Positions 27,192 to 34,610 of a DNA stretch of 64,000 bases are shown piece after piece. Under the pieces are notes generated by a model. It was not told the origin of the DNA and did not search any database. It was given only the letters and a program-made list of their open reading frames with translations. Source of the DNA: an uncultured bacterium (GTDB lineage: Bacteria; Bacillota; Clostridia; TANB77; CAG-508); the NCBI GenBank assembly GCA_905215935.1, contig CAJMRY010000004.1:183669-247668 (forward strand), read 5' to 3'. The position numbers and the translations under genes are program-made. How positions within the stretch are numbered: position 1 is the first letter of the stretch; every line of letters begins with the position of its first letter.

Positions 27192-27260
27192 ATGAGTTGT
27201 AATAAAGTAGTAGAAGCAAAAAAAGTAGCATTTTGTACTTTGGGATGTCCGTGTGTATAA
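27192..27260 (+). pseudogene. mtaB: 5' stub of mtaB, cut by the prophage
   Basis: The ORF has a good upstream AGAAAGAGAG site and encodes KKVAFCTLGC, the N-terminus of the MtaB/MiaB radical-SAM tRNA methylthiotransferase family, where TLGCKVNQYE would follow. After TLGC it reads PCV and a stop, so the gene is broken within or just after the GGATGT codons near 27243-27248. The rest of mtaB should lie beyond the far end of the prophage. Confidence 0.75.
27241..27256. other. Left attachment site (attL) of the prophage
   Basis: The point where mtaB similarity stops (TGGGATGT, then foreign sequence). Serine recombinases cross over at a 2-bp core inside such a site; the exact core cannot be fixed without the right end. 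The integrase gene lies 70 bases away, as is usual. Confidence 0.6.
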
Positions 27261-27280
27261 GTAAATATGATTTTATAAAA

Positions 27281-27326
27281 CCCATGTGGCTGTAAGAAAA
27301 AGCTACATGGGCATTTTTGTATTTTT
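27281..27326. terminator. Strong terminator at the prophage left end
   Basis: An 11-bp stem, 27281-27291 with 27301-27311 (one G-T pair), followed by CATTTTTGTATTTTTT. It would stop transcription entering from the mtaB promoter; the integrase stop codon lies at its edge. Confidence 0.8.
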
Positions 27327-29023
27327 TACTGATTTTCCTTATACTCAAAATGATGAGTAAGTCCATTTTTAAATGTGATATGATGGATTTTTTTATGATC
27401 TACTACTACTTCAGTTATGATAGTAGATAAGAAATCTTTAATAACAGACTTATCAACATTTTCTAATAAATATCTAACATCTATATTTTTTGAATTACCA
27501 ATTTCTTGTGTAATTAAATAGAAACTAGCTTTTGCTTGTAAAGAAAATTCCTTATTATCAATAAATGTATTTTCTTCTGCATGTAATCCTTGTATTTTAG
27601 AATTTATTTCTTCAATTTTATTTGTTATTTCTTGTCTCTTTAAAACAAAATCTTTTTTAGGCATACTATCTTCAGCATATAAAAATAAATCATCTAATCT
27701 TTTTAAAGCATTTTCATGTTTTTCTTTTTCAGCTTTATAAATATCATATCTATCTTTAAATGAAATATTTTTTTCTTCTGATTCATTTTGCATTTGATAA
27801 TTTACAATAGGAAGATTATTAACTAATAATTTATATGTGCTTTTTATATCATCCTTGTTTATATGTTCAATATCCTTAAAATATTTACCTCTTAATAAGA
27901 TGCTTTCCATATCTCTATAAGAATGATTTTTTGTAATTCTTTCTTGTAAAGTCATATAATTTCCGATGTAATTTATTAAAAATGGTAATACTGTTAAATC
28001 ACTAGCAAAGTTATTACAAGTATATGTTTTATGAAACAGATAACAAGTATATCTAGATGGAGTAAATCCATTTTTTCTGGCTCTATCATTTCCTGCATTC
28101 ATATTTGAACCACATTTGAAACATTTAATAATAGAAGATAATATATGTATATTTTTAGATTCTCTTTGTCTATTATAATCGCCTCTATAATTTCCTTTTA
28201 ATATATCAGCAACTCTATTAAATTGTTCTTTTGAAATAATTGCAGGATGATGATCTTCAATAACAATCCATTCACTTTTATCTTTCCATCTTCTAGTTTT
28301 TTGAGTTTTAGTGTTATATCTATATGTACCAATATAAAATGGATTTGTAAGAATAGCACCAACAGTTCTTGCTGTCCAAGAACCACCTCTTTTGGTTTTT
28401 ACACCTTCCATATTTAGTTGTTTGGCCACTTTTGTAGTGGACCTTATTTTTTCATAAAGATCAAATATATATTGAACAACTTTAGCTTCAGGCTCATAAA
28501 TTTTTGGGAATTTAGTTTCTTCATCCCATATGAATCCTAAAGGAACTGTTGCACCATTCCATAATCCTTTTTCAGCTCTTGACATCATTACAGCAAAAAC
28601 TCTTTCAGCAGTAAGTTTTCTTTCTAGTTCTGCGAACACTAGAATGATTTTTAACATTGCTTCACCCATTGCAGTAGATGTATCAAACTGTTCGTTTTTT
28701 GATATAAAAGTAACTTTATATTTTTTTAATTCATCATACATTTCAGAGAAATCTCTTAAATTTCTACTAATACGATCTATTTTCCACACAAGTAAATGAG
28801 AAAATTCTCCCATTCTTATTCTAGCCATCATATTTTGATAATCTGGTCTATCAGTATCTTTACCAGAATATCCTGGATCTTTAAAAATTACAAAGTCATC
28901 AATTCCCAGAATATATTTTGCATAATTAATTAAATCACTTTCTTGAAGAGGAAGTGAATCCTTGTCTATTTGGTGGAAAGTAGATACCCTTAAATAAAGG
29001 GCAGCTTTTAATTTTCTTTCCAA
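27326..29023 (-). CDS. int: Large serine recombinase (integrase)
   Basis: About 565 residues on the minus strand. TTG 29023 is the likely start because GGAGG lies just before it; the ATG at 29038 overlaps that site. It has an N-terminal resolvase domain with the nucleophile Ser in ALYLRVSTFHQ and the WKIDRISRN stretch, then a recombinase domain (about 170-280), a zinc ribbon (CFKCGSN...CYLF...C) and a coiled coil (about 420-480). It catalyses attP x attB integration; excision would need a directionality factor not recognised here. It reads toward the attachment site. Confidence 0.92.
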   Translation of the reverse strand: MERKLKAALYLRVSTFHQIDKDSLPLQESDLINYAKYILGIDDFVIFKDPGYSGKDTDRPDYQNMMARIRMGEFSHLLVWKIDRISRNLRDFSEMYDELKKYKVTFISKNEQFDTSTAMGEAMLKIILVFAELERKLTAERVFAVMMSRAEKGLWNGATVPLGFIWDEETKFPKIYEPEAKVVQYIFDLYEKIRSTTKVAKQLNMEGVKTKRGGSWTARTVGAILTNPFYIGTYRYNTKTQKTRRWKDKSEWIVIEDHHPAIISKEQFNRVADILKGNYRGDYNRQRESKNIHILSSIIKCFKCGSNMNAGNDRARKNGFTPSRYTCYLFHKTYTCNNFASDLTVLPFLINYIGNYMTLQERITKNHSYRDMESILLRGKYFKDIEHINKDDIKSTYKLLVNNLPIVNYQMQNESEEKNISFKDRYDIYKAEKEKHENALKRLDDLFLYAEDSMPKKDFVLKRQEITNKIEEINSKIQGLHAEENTFIDNKEFSLQAKASFYLITQEIGNSKNIDVRYLLENVDKSVIKDFLSTIITEVVVDHKKIHHITFKNGLTHHFEYKENQ

Positions 29024-29065
29024 TAAAAAAACCTCCATTTTTTCAAAATATTTTTATCAAACACC

Positions 29066-29094
29066 TTGAAAAATGAAGGTTTTTTGTATATAAT
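29066..29094 (+). promoter_or_regulatory. Promoter of the candidate small RNA
   Basis: TTGAAA (29066-29071), a 17-base spacer and consensus TATAAT (29089-29094) on the plus strand, facing away from the integrase. Transcription would start near 29101. Confidence 0.65.
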
Positions 29095-29100
29095 ACAAAA

Positions 29101-29176
29101 GTATTCACTTTTCGAAGTGTTTACGCTCTGGATAATGTGTGTCGTCTCGCAAATGAAACACATTGTCCACTTTTTT
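29101..29176 (+). ncRNA. Candidate prophage small regulatory RNA (antisense to early lytic mRNA)
   Basis: A stretch of about 76 nt with its own promoter. It has a 5' hairpin CACTT-TTCG-AAGTG (29106-29119, a TTCG tetraloop), then an 11-bp stem GGATAATGTGT (29130-29140) with ACACATTGTCC (29158-29168, one G-U pair), and a T-rich tail (ACTTTTTTATG): an intrinsic terminator. Its 17-nt loop and adjoining stem include TGTGTGTCGTCTCGCA (29136-29151), perfectly complementary to 30378-30393 in the early lytic transcript, four bases before the AAGGAG of the gene at 30411. There is no good ORF on this strand. It would be expected to repress that leader during lysogeny. Confidence 0.65.
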
Positions 29177-29387
29177 ATGTTTTTGAAATTTTGCCACAAT
29201 TTTGGCAAACTATAACTGATTTTGTTTTACTTCCTTTTTTTGTTATAATTGGAATTAATAATGCAAGACCACAAGTACAGAGTGCTAAAATTATCCATAC
29301 TAAAGACATTATTATTCCTCTTTTTTTCAGTTTCTCTACGGCTTGTACTGTTACATTTGTACTGCCACAATGTTTACAACTAACCAT
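29175..29387 (-). CDS. Zinc-ribbon membrane protein
   Basis: A 70-residue protein with CKHCGS near the start and CQNCGK at the end forming a zinc ribbon, and one or two membrane segments between (about residues 24-48). AAAGGAG precedes the start. Small zinc-ribbon membrane proteins are common in lysogeny regions; the function is unknown. It follows the repressor gene in the same direction. Confidence 0.65.
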   Translation of the reverse strand: MVSCKHCGSTNVTVQAVEKLKKRGIIMSLVWIILALCTCGLALLIPIITKKGSKTKSVIVCQNCGKISKT

Positions 29388-29402
29388 TAGTACATCTCCT
29401 TT

Positions 29403-29939
29403 CTATTTAAAAGCACTTTTATTTTCTACTTTTATTACTTTTCCAATTACTTTAAAGTTTTTTTGCATTAATTCTTCTTCTGAAAATTTTAAAACAGGGT
29501 AATAAGGATTCATTGCATGAAATTCAACTTGTTTGTTTGAAACAAGAATTTTTCTTATATATTCACTTTGATCTAAAGTAAATAAAATAGTTTCACCATT
29601 TTCAAAAGAATCTTTCTTATATATATATGCAATATCACCTACATCTAAAAGTGGCAACATAGCTGAATCAATTGCAGAATATTGGAAAATATCATCTTGG
29701 GTTCTTAAATGATCAGGTATTCTTTCAATAGGTGCATCAAATCCCATTAACCAAGATTCATTAACATCTAATGCTTTAGCAAGTATATATATATTATCTT
29801 GTTTAGCTTTATATTTTCCTTTTAGATATTGACTAATTGCTGCTTTATCTATTCCACTTTTATTAGCAAGATCTACTGGTTTCATATTTCGTATAGTTAA
29901 TGCTTGAAATAATCTTTCAGCAAAGATATTTTTATCCAT
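29403..29939 (-). CDS. Phage repressor, XRE helix-turn-helix plus S24 peptidase domain
   Basis: A 178-residue LexA/CI-like protein. It has an N-terminal HTH (MKPVDLANKSGIDKAAISQYLKG), a linker, then an S24 domain: IDSAMLPLLDVGD holds the likely nucleophile Ser, and YIRKIL holds the likely catalytic Lys. It should keep the prophage silent and cleave itself after DNA damage through RecA. It is divergent from the Cro-like gene, with the switch region between them. GGAGGTG precedes the start. Confidence 0.9.
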   Translation of the reverse strand: MDKNIFAERLFQALTIRNMKPVDLANKSGIDKAAISQYLKGKYKAKQDNIYILAKALDVNESWLMGFDAPIERIPDHLRTQDDIFQYSAIDSAMLPLLDVGDIAYIYKKDSFENGETILFTLDQSEYIRKILVSNKQVEFHAMNPYYPVLKFSEEELMQKNFKVIGKVIKVENKSAFK

Positions 29940-30109
29940 AATAACACCTCCGATACCAGTATTATATATGAAAATTAAGTAAATTACAACAATTATTTAA
30001 AAAAAGTTAAAAAAACTTAATTTTTTTTAAAGAAAAGTATTGACAATGAATTTGATGTTTGATAATATAATCACAGTTAAGAAATCATAACTTAAAAGGA
30101 GGTGTTATT
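29940..30109. promoter_or_regulatory. Lysis/lysogeny switch region with operators
   Basis: A 170-bp divergent intergenic region. The rightward promoter is TTGACA (30040-30045), 17 bases, TAATAT (30063-30068). A palindrome AAGTTAAAAAAACTT (30004-30018) and the repeat at 30075 share AAGTT half-sites and are candidate repressor operators. Confidence 0.65.
30075..30101 (+). repeat. 27-bp direct repeat, copy 1, before the Cro gene
   Basis: Identical over 27 bases to 30325-30351. It contains AGTTA-N8-TAACT, a palindrome, and ends in the Shine-Dalgarno AAAAGGAG of the Cro-like gene. Confidence 0.8.
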
Positions 30110-30340
30110 ATGGAATTAGAATTTGACTACAGCAAGTTATTAGGAAGAATTAAAGAAAAGTTAGACAAACAAGAAAAGCTTGCAGAAAAGATGGGATTAT
30201 CACAAGTTTCATTAAATAAGAAACTTAATAATCAAGTACAATTTACACAAAAAGATATTATGAGTATTGTAGTTATATTAGAAATATCAATTGAAGAAAT
30301 ACCATTATATTTTTTTACACAAAAAGTTAAGAAATCATAA
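30110..30340 (+). CDS. Cro-like regulator (DUF739 type)
   Basis: A 76-residue helix-turn-helix protein: EKLAEKMGLSQVSLNKKLNN is the HTH (about residues 23-42). It is the first gene of the rightward early operon, divergent from the repressor, so it most likely has the Cro role. Its last codons and stop overlap repeat copy 2. Confidence 0.85.
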   Translation: MELEFDYSKLLGRIKEKLDKQEKLAEKMGLSQVSLNKKLNNQVQFTQKDIMSIVVILEISIEEIPLYFFTQKVKKS

Positions 30341-30351
30341 CTTAAAAGGAG
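30325..30351 (+). repeat. 27-bp direct repeat, copy 2, before the leader ORF
   Basis: A perfect copy of 30075-30101, here with a full AAGTTA-N8-TAACTT palindrome, again ending in the ribosome binding site of the next ORF (start 30359). Confidence 0.8.
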
Positions 30352-30358
30352 AAAAGAT

Positions 30359-30463
30359 ATGAAAAATAAAAAAAATATGCGAGACGACACACAAAAAAGG
30401 AGTGATTCTTTTGGAAAAGGAAAATTCAATATGGAAAGAACTGAAAAAATATGGAATCCATAA
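30359..30463 (+). CDS. Small leader ORF, 34 residues
   Basis: ATG 30359 has AAAAGGAG 8 bases upstream within repeat 2. The product is short, basic and without a known domain. The small-RNA target sequence lies in its codons 7-12. It overlaps the next ORF in another frame, which suggests a translated leader rather than a functional protein. Confidence 0.45.
   Translation: MKNKKNMRDDTQKRSDSFGKGKFNMERTEKIWNP
30378..30393 (+). promoter_or_regulatory. Predicted target site of the small RNA
   Basis: TGCGAGACGACACACA, the exact reverse complement of 29136-29151. It ends four bases before the AAGGAG that serves the gene at 30411. Confidence 0.65.
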
Positions 30464-30560
30464 TGAAAAAGAATTAGATGATGCTATAAGCAAAACAAAA
30501 TTATTAAATATAAGTTGCTTTGTAAGCAAAGAAGGAGTGAATACAAATGAAAATTGTTAA
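30411..30560 (+). CDS. Small early phage protein, 49 residues
   Basis: TTG start at 30411 with AAGGAG at 30397-30402. The product (EKENSIWKELKKYGIHNEKELDDAI...) resembles the short uncharacterised proteins found after Cro genes in clostridial phages. It overlaps the next gene by 14 bases. It is the likely gene controlled by the small RNA. Confidence 0.6.
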   Translation: MEKENSIWKELKKYGIHNEKELDDAISKTKLLNISCFVSKEGVNTNENC

Positions 30561-30771
30561 TAGAAAGAAATTTATAACAAGAATATTAGAAATATTAGTG
30601 ATTATAGGAACAATTATATTGACACCATTAGCAATAAATTATGCTAATCAATTAAGAGGATATGAAGCTTTTGGAGGAGAATATTTAATCCCATTGTTAG
30701 GACTAGTAGTCATATTAATTATAGAAACTATATTAGAAGAAAGTGAGAATAAGAAATATGAAAAAAGATAG
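30547..30771 (+). CDS. Small membrane protein
   Basis: A 74-residue protein with two predicted membrane helices (about residues 12-29 and 46-63) and charged ends. GAAGGAG lies upstream. Function unknown; it may act in superinfection immunity, as small membrane proteins at this place often do, but that is a guess. Confidence 0.6.
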   Translation: MKIVNRKKFITRILEILVIIGTIILTPLAINYANQLRGYEAFGGEYLIPLLGLVVILIIETILEESENKKYEKR

Positions 30772-30856
30772 ATTACATGATTGCTACATTTGGCACATTA
30801 TCACATTAGCCAAAATGAAGTATAAATTAAAACAACTGAAAGGAGGAAAAAAATAA
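30758..30856 (+). CDS. Possible small basic protein, 32 residues
   Basis: It overlaps the previous gene by 14 bases and the next by one (TAATG). No domain and a weak ribosome binding site, but the end-to-start coupling makes it plausible. Confidence 0.4.
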   Translation: MKKDRLHDCYIWHIITLAKMKYKLKQLKGGKK

Positions 30857-31008
30857 TGGAGGGATATCAAAAAATAAAAGATCTTATTTCAGATATTGAT
30901 GAATTTCATAATGAAGCTGAATTAAGAGAAATTTTACAACAAATTCTATTCATCTGTGAAGATAACTTAAAAAATGAACCATCTACCAGCGACCAAACTG
31001 AAAAATAG
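30856..31008 (+). CDS. Small acidic protein, 50 residues
   Basis: ATG 30856 is preceded by AAAGGAGG. Acidic and helical, with no recognised family. Confidence 0.55.
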   Translation: MEGYQKIKDLISDIDEFHNEAELREILQQILFICEDNLKNEPSTSDQTEK

Positions 31009-31082
31009 ATGATTCATAAAAATATTTATATAAATACTTTCTGTTTTTATTGTATCACAGAAAGTTAGAAAGGACAAGGAAA

Positions 31083-31952
31083 ATGAAAATAAATAACAAA
31101 CTAAATTTACCTCAACCTTTTGTAGATGCAGTTACAAAAGAATACGAATACAAAGAAAAGCAATATAGTGTAACAACAATATTAAAAGATGTTAGAGAAA
31201 TTTTACTTACAAGGAGACATCATAATGAAATTGAACAAGATGTAGCAGATATGATTTGGCTTATTTTAGGAACTGCAACACATAGCATACTAGAAAATAG
31301 TCAAGAAGCAGATACAGAGTTTAAGGAAGAGCATTTTGTTGAAGAAGTACAAAATGGATATAAGTTATCAGGACAAGCAGATTTATATAATGCAGAAGAA
31401 AAAATGGTAACTGACTATAAAACATGTTCTGTTTGGAAAGTAATTTATGATGATTGGGAAGATTATAAAAAACAATTATTAATGTATGCTTGGGCCTTTA
31501 AGAAAATGGGATTTGAAGTTGAAAAAGGACAAATTGTAGCAATTATTAAGGACCATAGCAAAACAAAAGCAAAAGTAGATAGTAGTTATCCTCAATATCC
31601 AGTTTATAAAAAAGTATTTAATTTTTCAGAACAAGAATTTAAAGAAATAGAAGAATTTATTAAAGATAAATTTACTCAAATAGAAAAATATGAAAAAACT
31701 GCAGATGATCAATTGCCATTATGTACCGAAGAATCTAGATGGAATGATGGCGACAAATATGCTGTAAAGAAAAAAGGAAATAAAAGAGCATTAAGAGTTT
31801 ATGACACATTAAAAGAAGCAGAAGAACATTTAAAACAAGATGATAGTTTGGAATTAGAAATTCGCAAAGGCGAAGATAAAAAATGTTTAGAATATTGCAG
31901 TTGTTGTGAATTTTGTAGTTACTGGAAAGAAAACTATGGAGGTAAGCAATAA
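31083..31952 (+). CDS. PD-(D/E)XK nuclease, RecB/Cas4-like
   Basis: A 289-residue protein; ATG 31083 follows GAAAGGACAAGG. It has a RecB-type nuclease core: GTATHSILE (about residue 61), LSGQADLYN and VTDYKT (the D..DxK catalytic residues, about residues 98-120), and a C-terminal cysteine cluster CLEYCSCCEFC that may hold an iron-sulfur cluster or zinc, as in Cas4/AddB. It probably processes phage DNA ends for recombination with the ATPase encoded at 32271. Confidence 0.8.
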   Translation: MKINNKLNLPQPFVDAVTKEYEYKEKQYSVTTILKDVREILLTRRHHNEIEQDVADMIWLILGTATHSILENSQEADTEFKEEHFVEEVQNGYKLSGQADLYNAEEKMVTDYKTCSVWKVIYDDWEDYKKQLLMYAWAFKKMGFEVEKGQIVAIIKDHSKTKAKVDSSYPQYPVYKKVFNFSEQEFKEIEEFIKDKFTQIEKYEKTADDQLPLCTEESRWNDGDKYAVKKKGNKRALRVYDTLKEAEEHLKQDDSLELEIRKGEDKKCLEYCSCCEFCSYWKENYGGKQ

Positions 31953-32107
31953 TGGAAGGTGAATTACTTTTAAAATATGAACCTTGTTGTGAGGACTTTA
32001 TAAATATCATGTTAAGAAATGGCTATACGCTTACAATGGAATTGAAAGAAAACGGAAAACTTAAAATTTTATATTTTAAAAACCAGGAGGGAAAACATGG
32101 ATATTAA
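31952..32107 (+). CDS. Small protein, 51 residues
   Basis: It overlaps the nuclease stop by one base (TAATG), with GGAGG upstream. No recognised domain; mixed polar and aliphatic residues. Confidence 0.55.
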   Translation: MEGELLLKYEPCCEDFINIMLRNGYTLTMELKENGKLKILYFKNQEGKHGY

Positions 32108-32270
32108 TCAATTAAGAAGCTGTGCTTATAACATTTTAGATAATGCACAAGCAATAATGATGGAATGCAATAGAGAAAATCCTTATGGAGGATATTTATT
32201 AGAAAAGATAAAACCAATAGAAAATGACTTACAAGTAATAAAAAATCAATGTATGAAGGGAGAAAATTAA
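32097..32270 (+). CDS. Small helical protein, 57 residues
   Basis: CAGGAGGG precedes ATG 32097; it overlaps the previous ORF by 11 bases and abuts the ATPase gene. Helical, with three cysteines and no known family. Confidence 0.6.
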   Translation: MDINQLRSCAYNILDNAQAIMMECNRENPYGGYLLEKIKPIENDLQVIKNQCMKGEN

Positions 32271-32918
32271 ATGGGAATACCAGTATTAATTTTAGGAGAA
32301 TCAGGATCTGGAAAAAGTTGTAGCTTAAGAAATTTTAATAAAGAAGATGTTGTTATTTATAACATAGCAGGAAAACCATTACCATTCAAAAAGCAATTAA
32401 ATAAAGCAGATAATGTTACATATACACAAATAAAAAGTAATATGCAAAAAGGAAATTTTAAATCTTATGTAATAGATGATTCACAATATCTTATGGCATT
32501 TGAAATGTTTGATAGAGCAAAAGAGGTTGGATATAACAAATTTACAGATGTGGCTCTTAATTTTAGGGGATTAGTAGACTTTGTTATTAAAAGTACACCA
32601 GATGATGTAATAGTATATTTCCTACATCACACAGAAACAACTGATACAGGAAAAATAAAAGCAAAGACAAGTGGAAAAATGCTCGATAATCAATTAACAC
32701 TAGAAGGATTATTTAGCATTGTACTTCTTTGCAAAACAGATGGACAAGAACATTATTTTGAAACGCAAAGTGATGGATATAGTACATGTAAAAGCCCTAT
32801 GGGAATGTTTGATTTAAAAATAGATAATGACCTAAAAGCAGTTGATACAACTATTAGAGAATATTACGAATTAAACAAATCTAAAAAGAAGGGAGTAGAA
32901 GAAAATGGAAAAGCTTGA
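32271..32918 (+). CDS. RecA/Sak4-like phage ATPase
   Basis: A 215-residue P-loop protein: Walker A GESGSGKS (about residues 8-15), Walker B-like SYVIDDSQ (about 65-72), and a sensor region FLHHTETTD. This is typical of phage nucleotide-binding single-strand annealing or recombination ATPases of the Sak4 type. It lies between the nuclease and the SSB-like gene, which supports a recombination/replication job. Confidence 0.75.
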   Translation: MGIPVLILGESGSGKSCSLRNFNKEDVVIYNIAGKPLPFKKQLNKADNVTYTQIKSNMQKGNFKSYVIDDSQYLMAFEMFDRAKEVGYNKFTDVALNFRGLVDFVIKSTPDDVIVYFLHHTETTDTGKIKAKTSGKMLDNQLTLEGLFSIVLLCKTDGQEHYFETQSDGYSTCKSPMGMFDLKIDNDLKAVDTTIREYYELNKSKKKGVEENGKA

Positions 32919-33255
32919 TTTAGATAGTGAATTACTAAAACCAATGAGAGATCAGTTTGAAATCGTTTTAAATAGATTAGCTGGTGTAGTAGCGACACAA
33001 AATAAAGAAGCAGAAATTGTTTTAAAAATTAATTTAGATAGTTCAAAACAATTTGAAGAAGTAGATGAAAAAACTGTTAAAGAATGGGTAGAACCTAGAA
33101 TTGATTATTCTATAAGCGAAAAAATCAAAGAAACAAAAAATACTAACAAAGGACTAGTTGGATTTGATTATCAAGTAAAAATTGATGAAGAAACAAATCA
33201 AACTTATGTAGAAAAAATAAATGAACAAACAACCTTATTTGAGGAGGATAAATAA
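32905..33255 (+). CDS. Phage protein, unknown function
   Basis: A 116-residue protein overlapping the ATPase gene by 14 bases. Acidic at both ends with a likely beta core. Not recognised. Co-translation with the ATPase suggests a partner. Confidence 0.6.
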   Translation: MEKLDLDSELLKPMRDQFEIVLNRLAGVVATQNKEAEIVLKINLDSSKQFEEVDEKTVKEWVEPRIDYSISEKIKETKNTNKGLVGFDYQVKIDEETNQTYVEKINEQTTLFEEDK

Positions 33256-33256
33256 T

Positions 33257-33397
33257 ATGAGTTTTCAAAGAAAAGTAGAAAGAAATCAATTAAAAAAACA
33301 ATGGAAAGAACATAACAAAGGTATTGCTAAAAGATATAGATCTGACTTTAGAGGATTTTGGCATTGGTTCCAAAAAAGGAAAAGAGGTGACAAATAA
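33257..33397 (+). CDS. Small basic protein, 46 residues
   Basis: GAGGAGG precedes it. Strongly basic with several aromatic residues (FRGFWHWFQKRKRG at the end), perhaps nucleic-acid binding. TAATG overlap with the next gene. Confidence 0.55.
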   Translation: MSFQRKVERNQLKKQWKEHNKGIAKRYRSDFRGFWHWFQKRKRGDK

Positions 33398-33591
33398 TGG
33401 TAGTGATGATAACTAGTGAAGAATACAAAGAATTAGTAATTAAAGCAAACAAATATGATGAATTACAAAAACCAAAGATGAATATGGCAGAAAATAAGAT
33501 TGAAAAAGTAGAAATAAAGGAAATTAAACCAGAAGAGATGGCCAAGATATTTGATGATTTAAAAAATAAAATATTAGGAGGAGAAAAATAA
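33397..33591 (+). CDS. Small charged protein, 64 residues
   Basis: AAAGAGGTG precedes the ATG. A helical protein rich in Lys and Glu, unrecognised. Coupled to both neighbours by one-base overlaps. Confidence 0.55.
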   Translation: MVVMITSEEYKELVIKANKYDELQKPKMNMAENKIEKVEIKEIKPEEMAKIFDDLKNKILGGEK

Positions 33592-33770
33592 TGGGAACAA
33601 GAAATACATTATTTCAAAAACCTACTGTTGAGATAGACCAAGATAGATATGAAGAATTAATCCAACATGAATTACAATATGAACAATATAAGCAAGCTGC
33701 AGATGAATCAATAAAAACTATTATTGAAACCAATATAAATATTGAATTACAAGAAAGTGAGGAAAAGTAA
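33591..33770 (+). CDS. Small acidic helical protein, 59 residues
   Basis: GGAGGAG precedes the ATG. Acidic and Gln-rich, with no known domain; it directly abuts the spoVS-like gene. Confidence 0.55.
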   Translation: MGTRNTLFQKPTVEIDQDRYEELIQHELQYEQYKQAADESIKTIIETNINIELQESEEK

Positions 33771-34043
33771 ATGAATAATGAAGTATTAAAAGTTTCAAGT
33801 AAATCAAATCCAGGATCAGTAGCAGGAGCAATTACTGCACTAATTAAAGAAAATAAAAAAGTAGAATTACAAGCGATTGGTGCAGGAGCACTAAATCAAG
33901 CGATTAAAGCAATAGCAACTGCAAGAGGTTTTATTGCACCAACGGGAGTGAATCTAGTATGTATACCAGCATTTACAGATGTTCAAGTTGAAGGCGAAGA
34001 TAGAACAGGAATTAAATTAATTGTTAAGAAGGAGGAAAATTAA
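33771..34043 (+). CDS. spoVS: SpoVS-family protein carried by the prophage
   Basis: A 90-residue protein nearly matching the SpoVS family throughout: EVLKVSSKSNPGSVAGAI, AIGAGALNQAIKAIATARG, VCIPAFTDVQVEGEDRTGIK. SpoVS is an Alba-like protein needed for correct stage II-V sporulation in Bacillus. Here it sits among phage replication genes, so it may tune host sporulation or serve as a phage nucleic-acid binding protein. The start is preceded by GTGAGGAAAAG. Confidence 0.92.
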   Translation: MNNEVLKVSSKSNPGSVAGAITALIKENKKVELQAIGAGALNQAIKAIATARGFIAPTGVNLVCIPAFTDVQVEGEDRTGIKLIVKKEEN

Positions 34044-34045
34044 TT

Positions 34046-34600
34046 ATGGAGAAACCAAGTGATTATGAGAATGTACAACCAATAACAGACTTTGAAACAT
34101 TAGAACCAGGAGCATATAAATGTAAAATTCTAAAAGTAGAGGAATTAAAAGCTAGTAATGATAAGACATATTTAAAAATTAGTTTTGATATTGCAGAAGG
34201 AGAAAAAGCAGATTTTTATAAAAAGAGATATCAATCAGATACACGAGAAGATAAAAAATGGGGTGGAGTTTTAACGATATTTGTACTAGATTTTGAAAAT
34301 AAAACAAACAGATACCTAAAGACATTAATAACTTGTGCTGAAGCATCTAACAGTAAATTCAAATTTGATTGGGAACATCCTGAAAAATTAAAAGATAAAA
34401 AAATAGGTATTATTTTTAGAGAAGAAGAATTTGAAGATTCATTCGGAACAGTTAGAACTGCAACAAAACCTTTTAGAGCATGTGTATATGACAAAACAGA
34501 AGAAGCTAAAATTCCAAATAAAAAGGCATTACCACAAAAAGGAGAAGCATTTGATAACTTTGCAACTACATCATCAGATAATGATGACCTTCCTTTTTAG
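34046..34600 (+). CDS. SSB-like single-strand DNA-binding protein (DUF669 type)
   Basis: A 184-residue protein: an OB-like N-terminal part (GAYKCKILKVEELKASND) followed by a low-complexity linker and an acidic tip DNDDLPF, the same kind of tail that SSB proteins use to bind partner proteins. The position next to the primase gene supports this. GAAGGAGG lies upstream. Confidence 0.7.
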   Translation: MEKPSDYENVQPITDFETLEPGAYKCKILKVEELKASNDKTYLKISFDIAEGEKADFYKKRYQSDTREDKKWGGVLTIFVLDFENKTNRYLKTLITCAEASNSKFKFDWEHPEKLKDKKIGIIFREEEFEDSFGTVRTATKPFRACVYDKTEEAKIPNKKALPQKGEAFDNFATTSSDNDDLPF

Positions 34601-34610
34601 GAGGTAAAAT

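Noticed and set aside
29137..29502. Plus-strand ORF over the small-RNA region as a protein gene
   Set aside because: It has no ribosome binding site, runs opposite two better-supported minus-strand genes, and crosses the predicted terminator.
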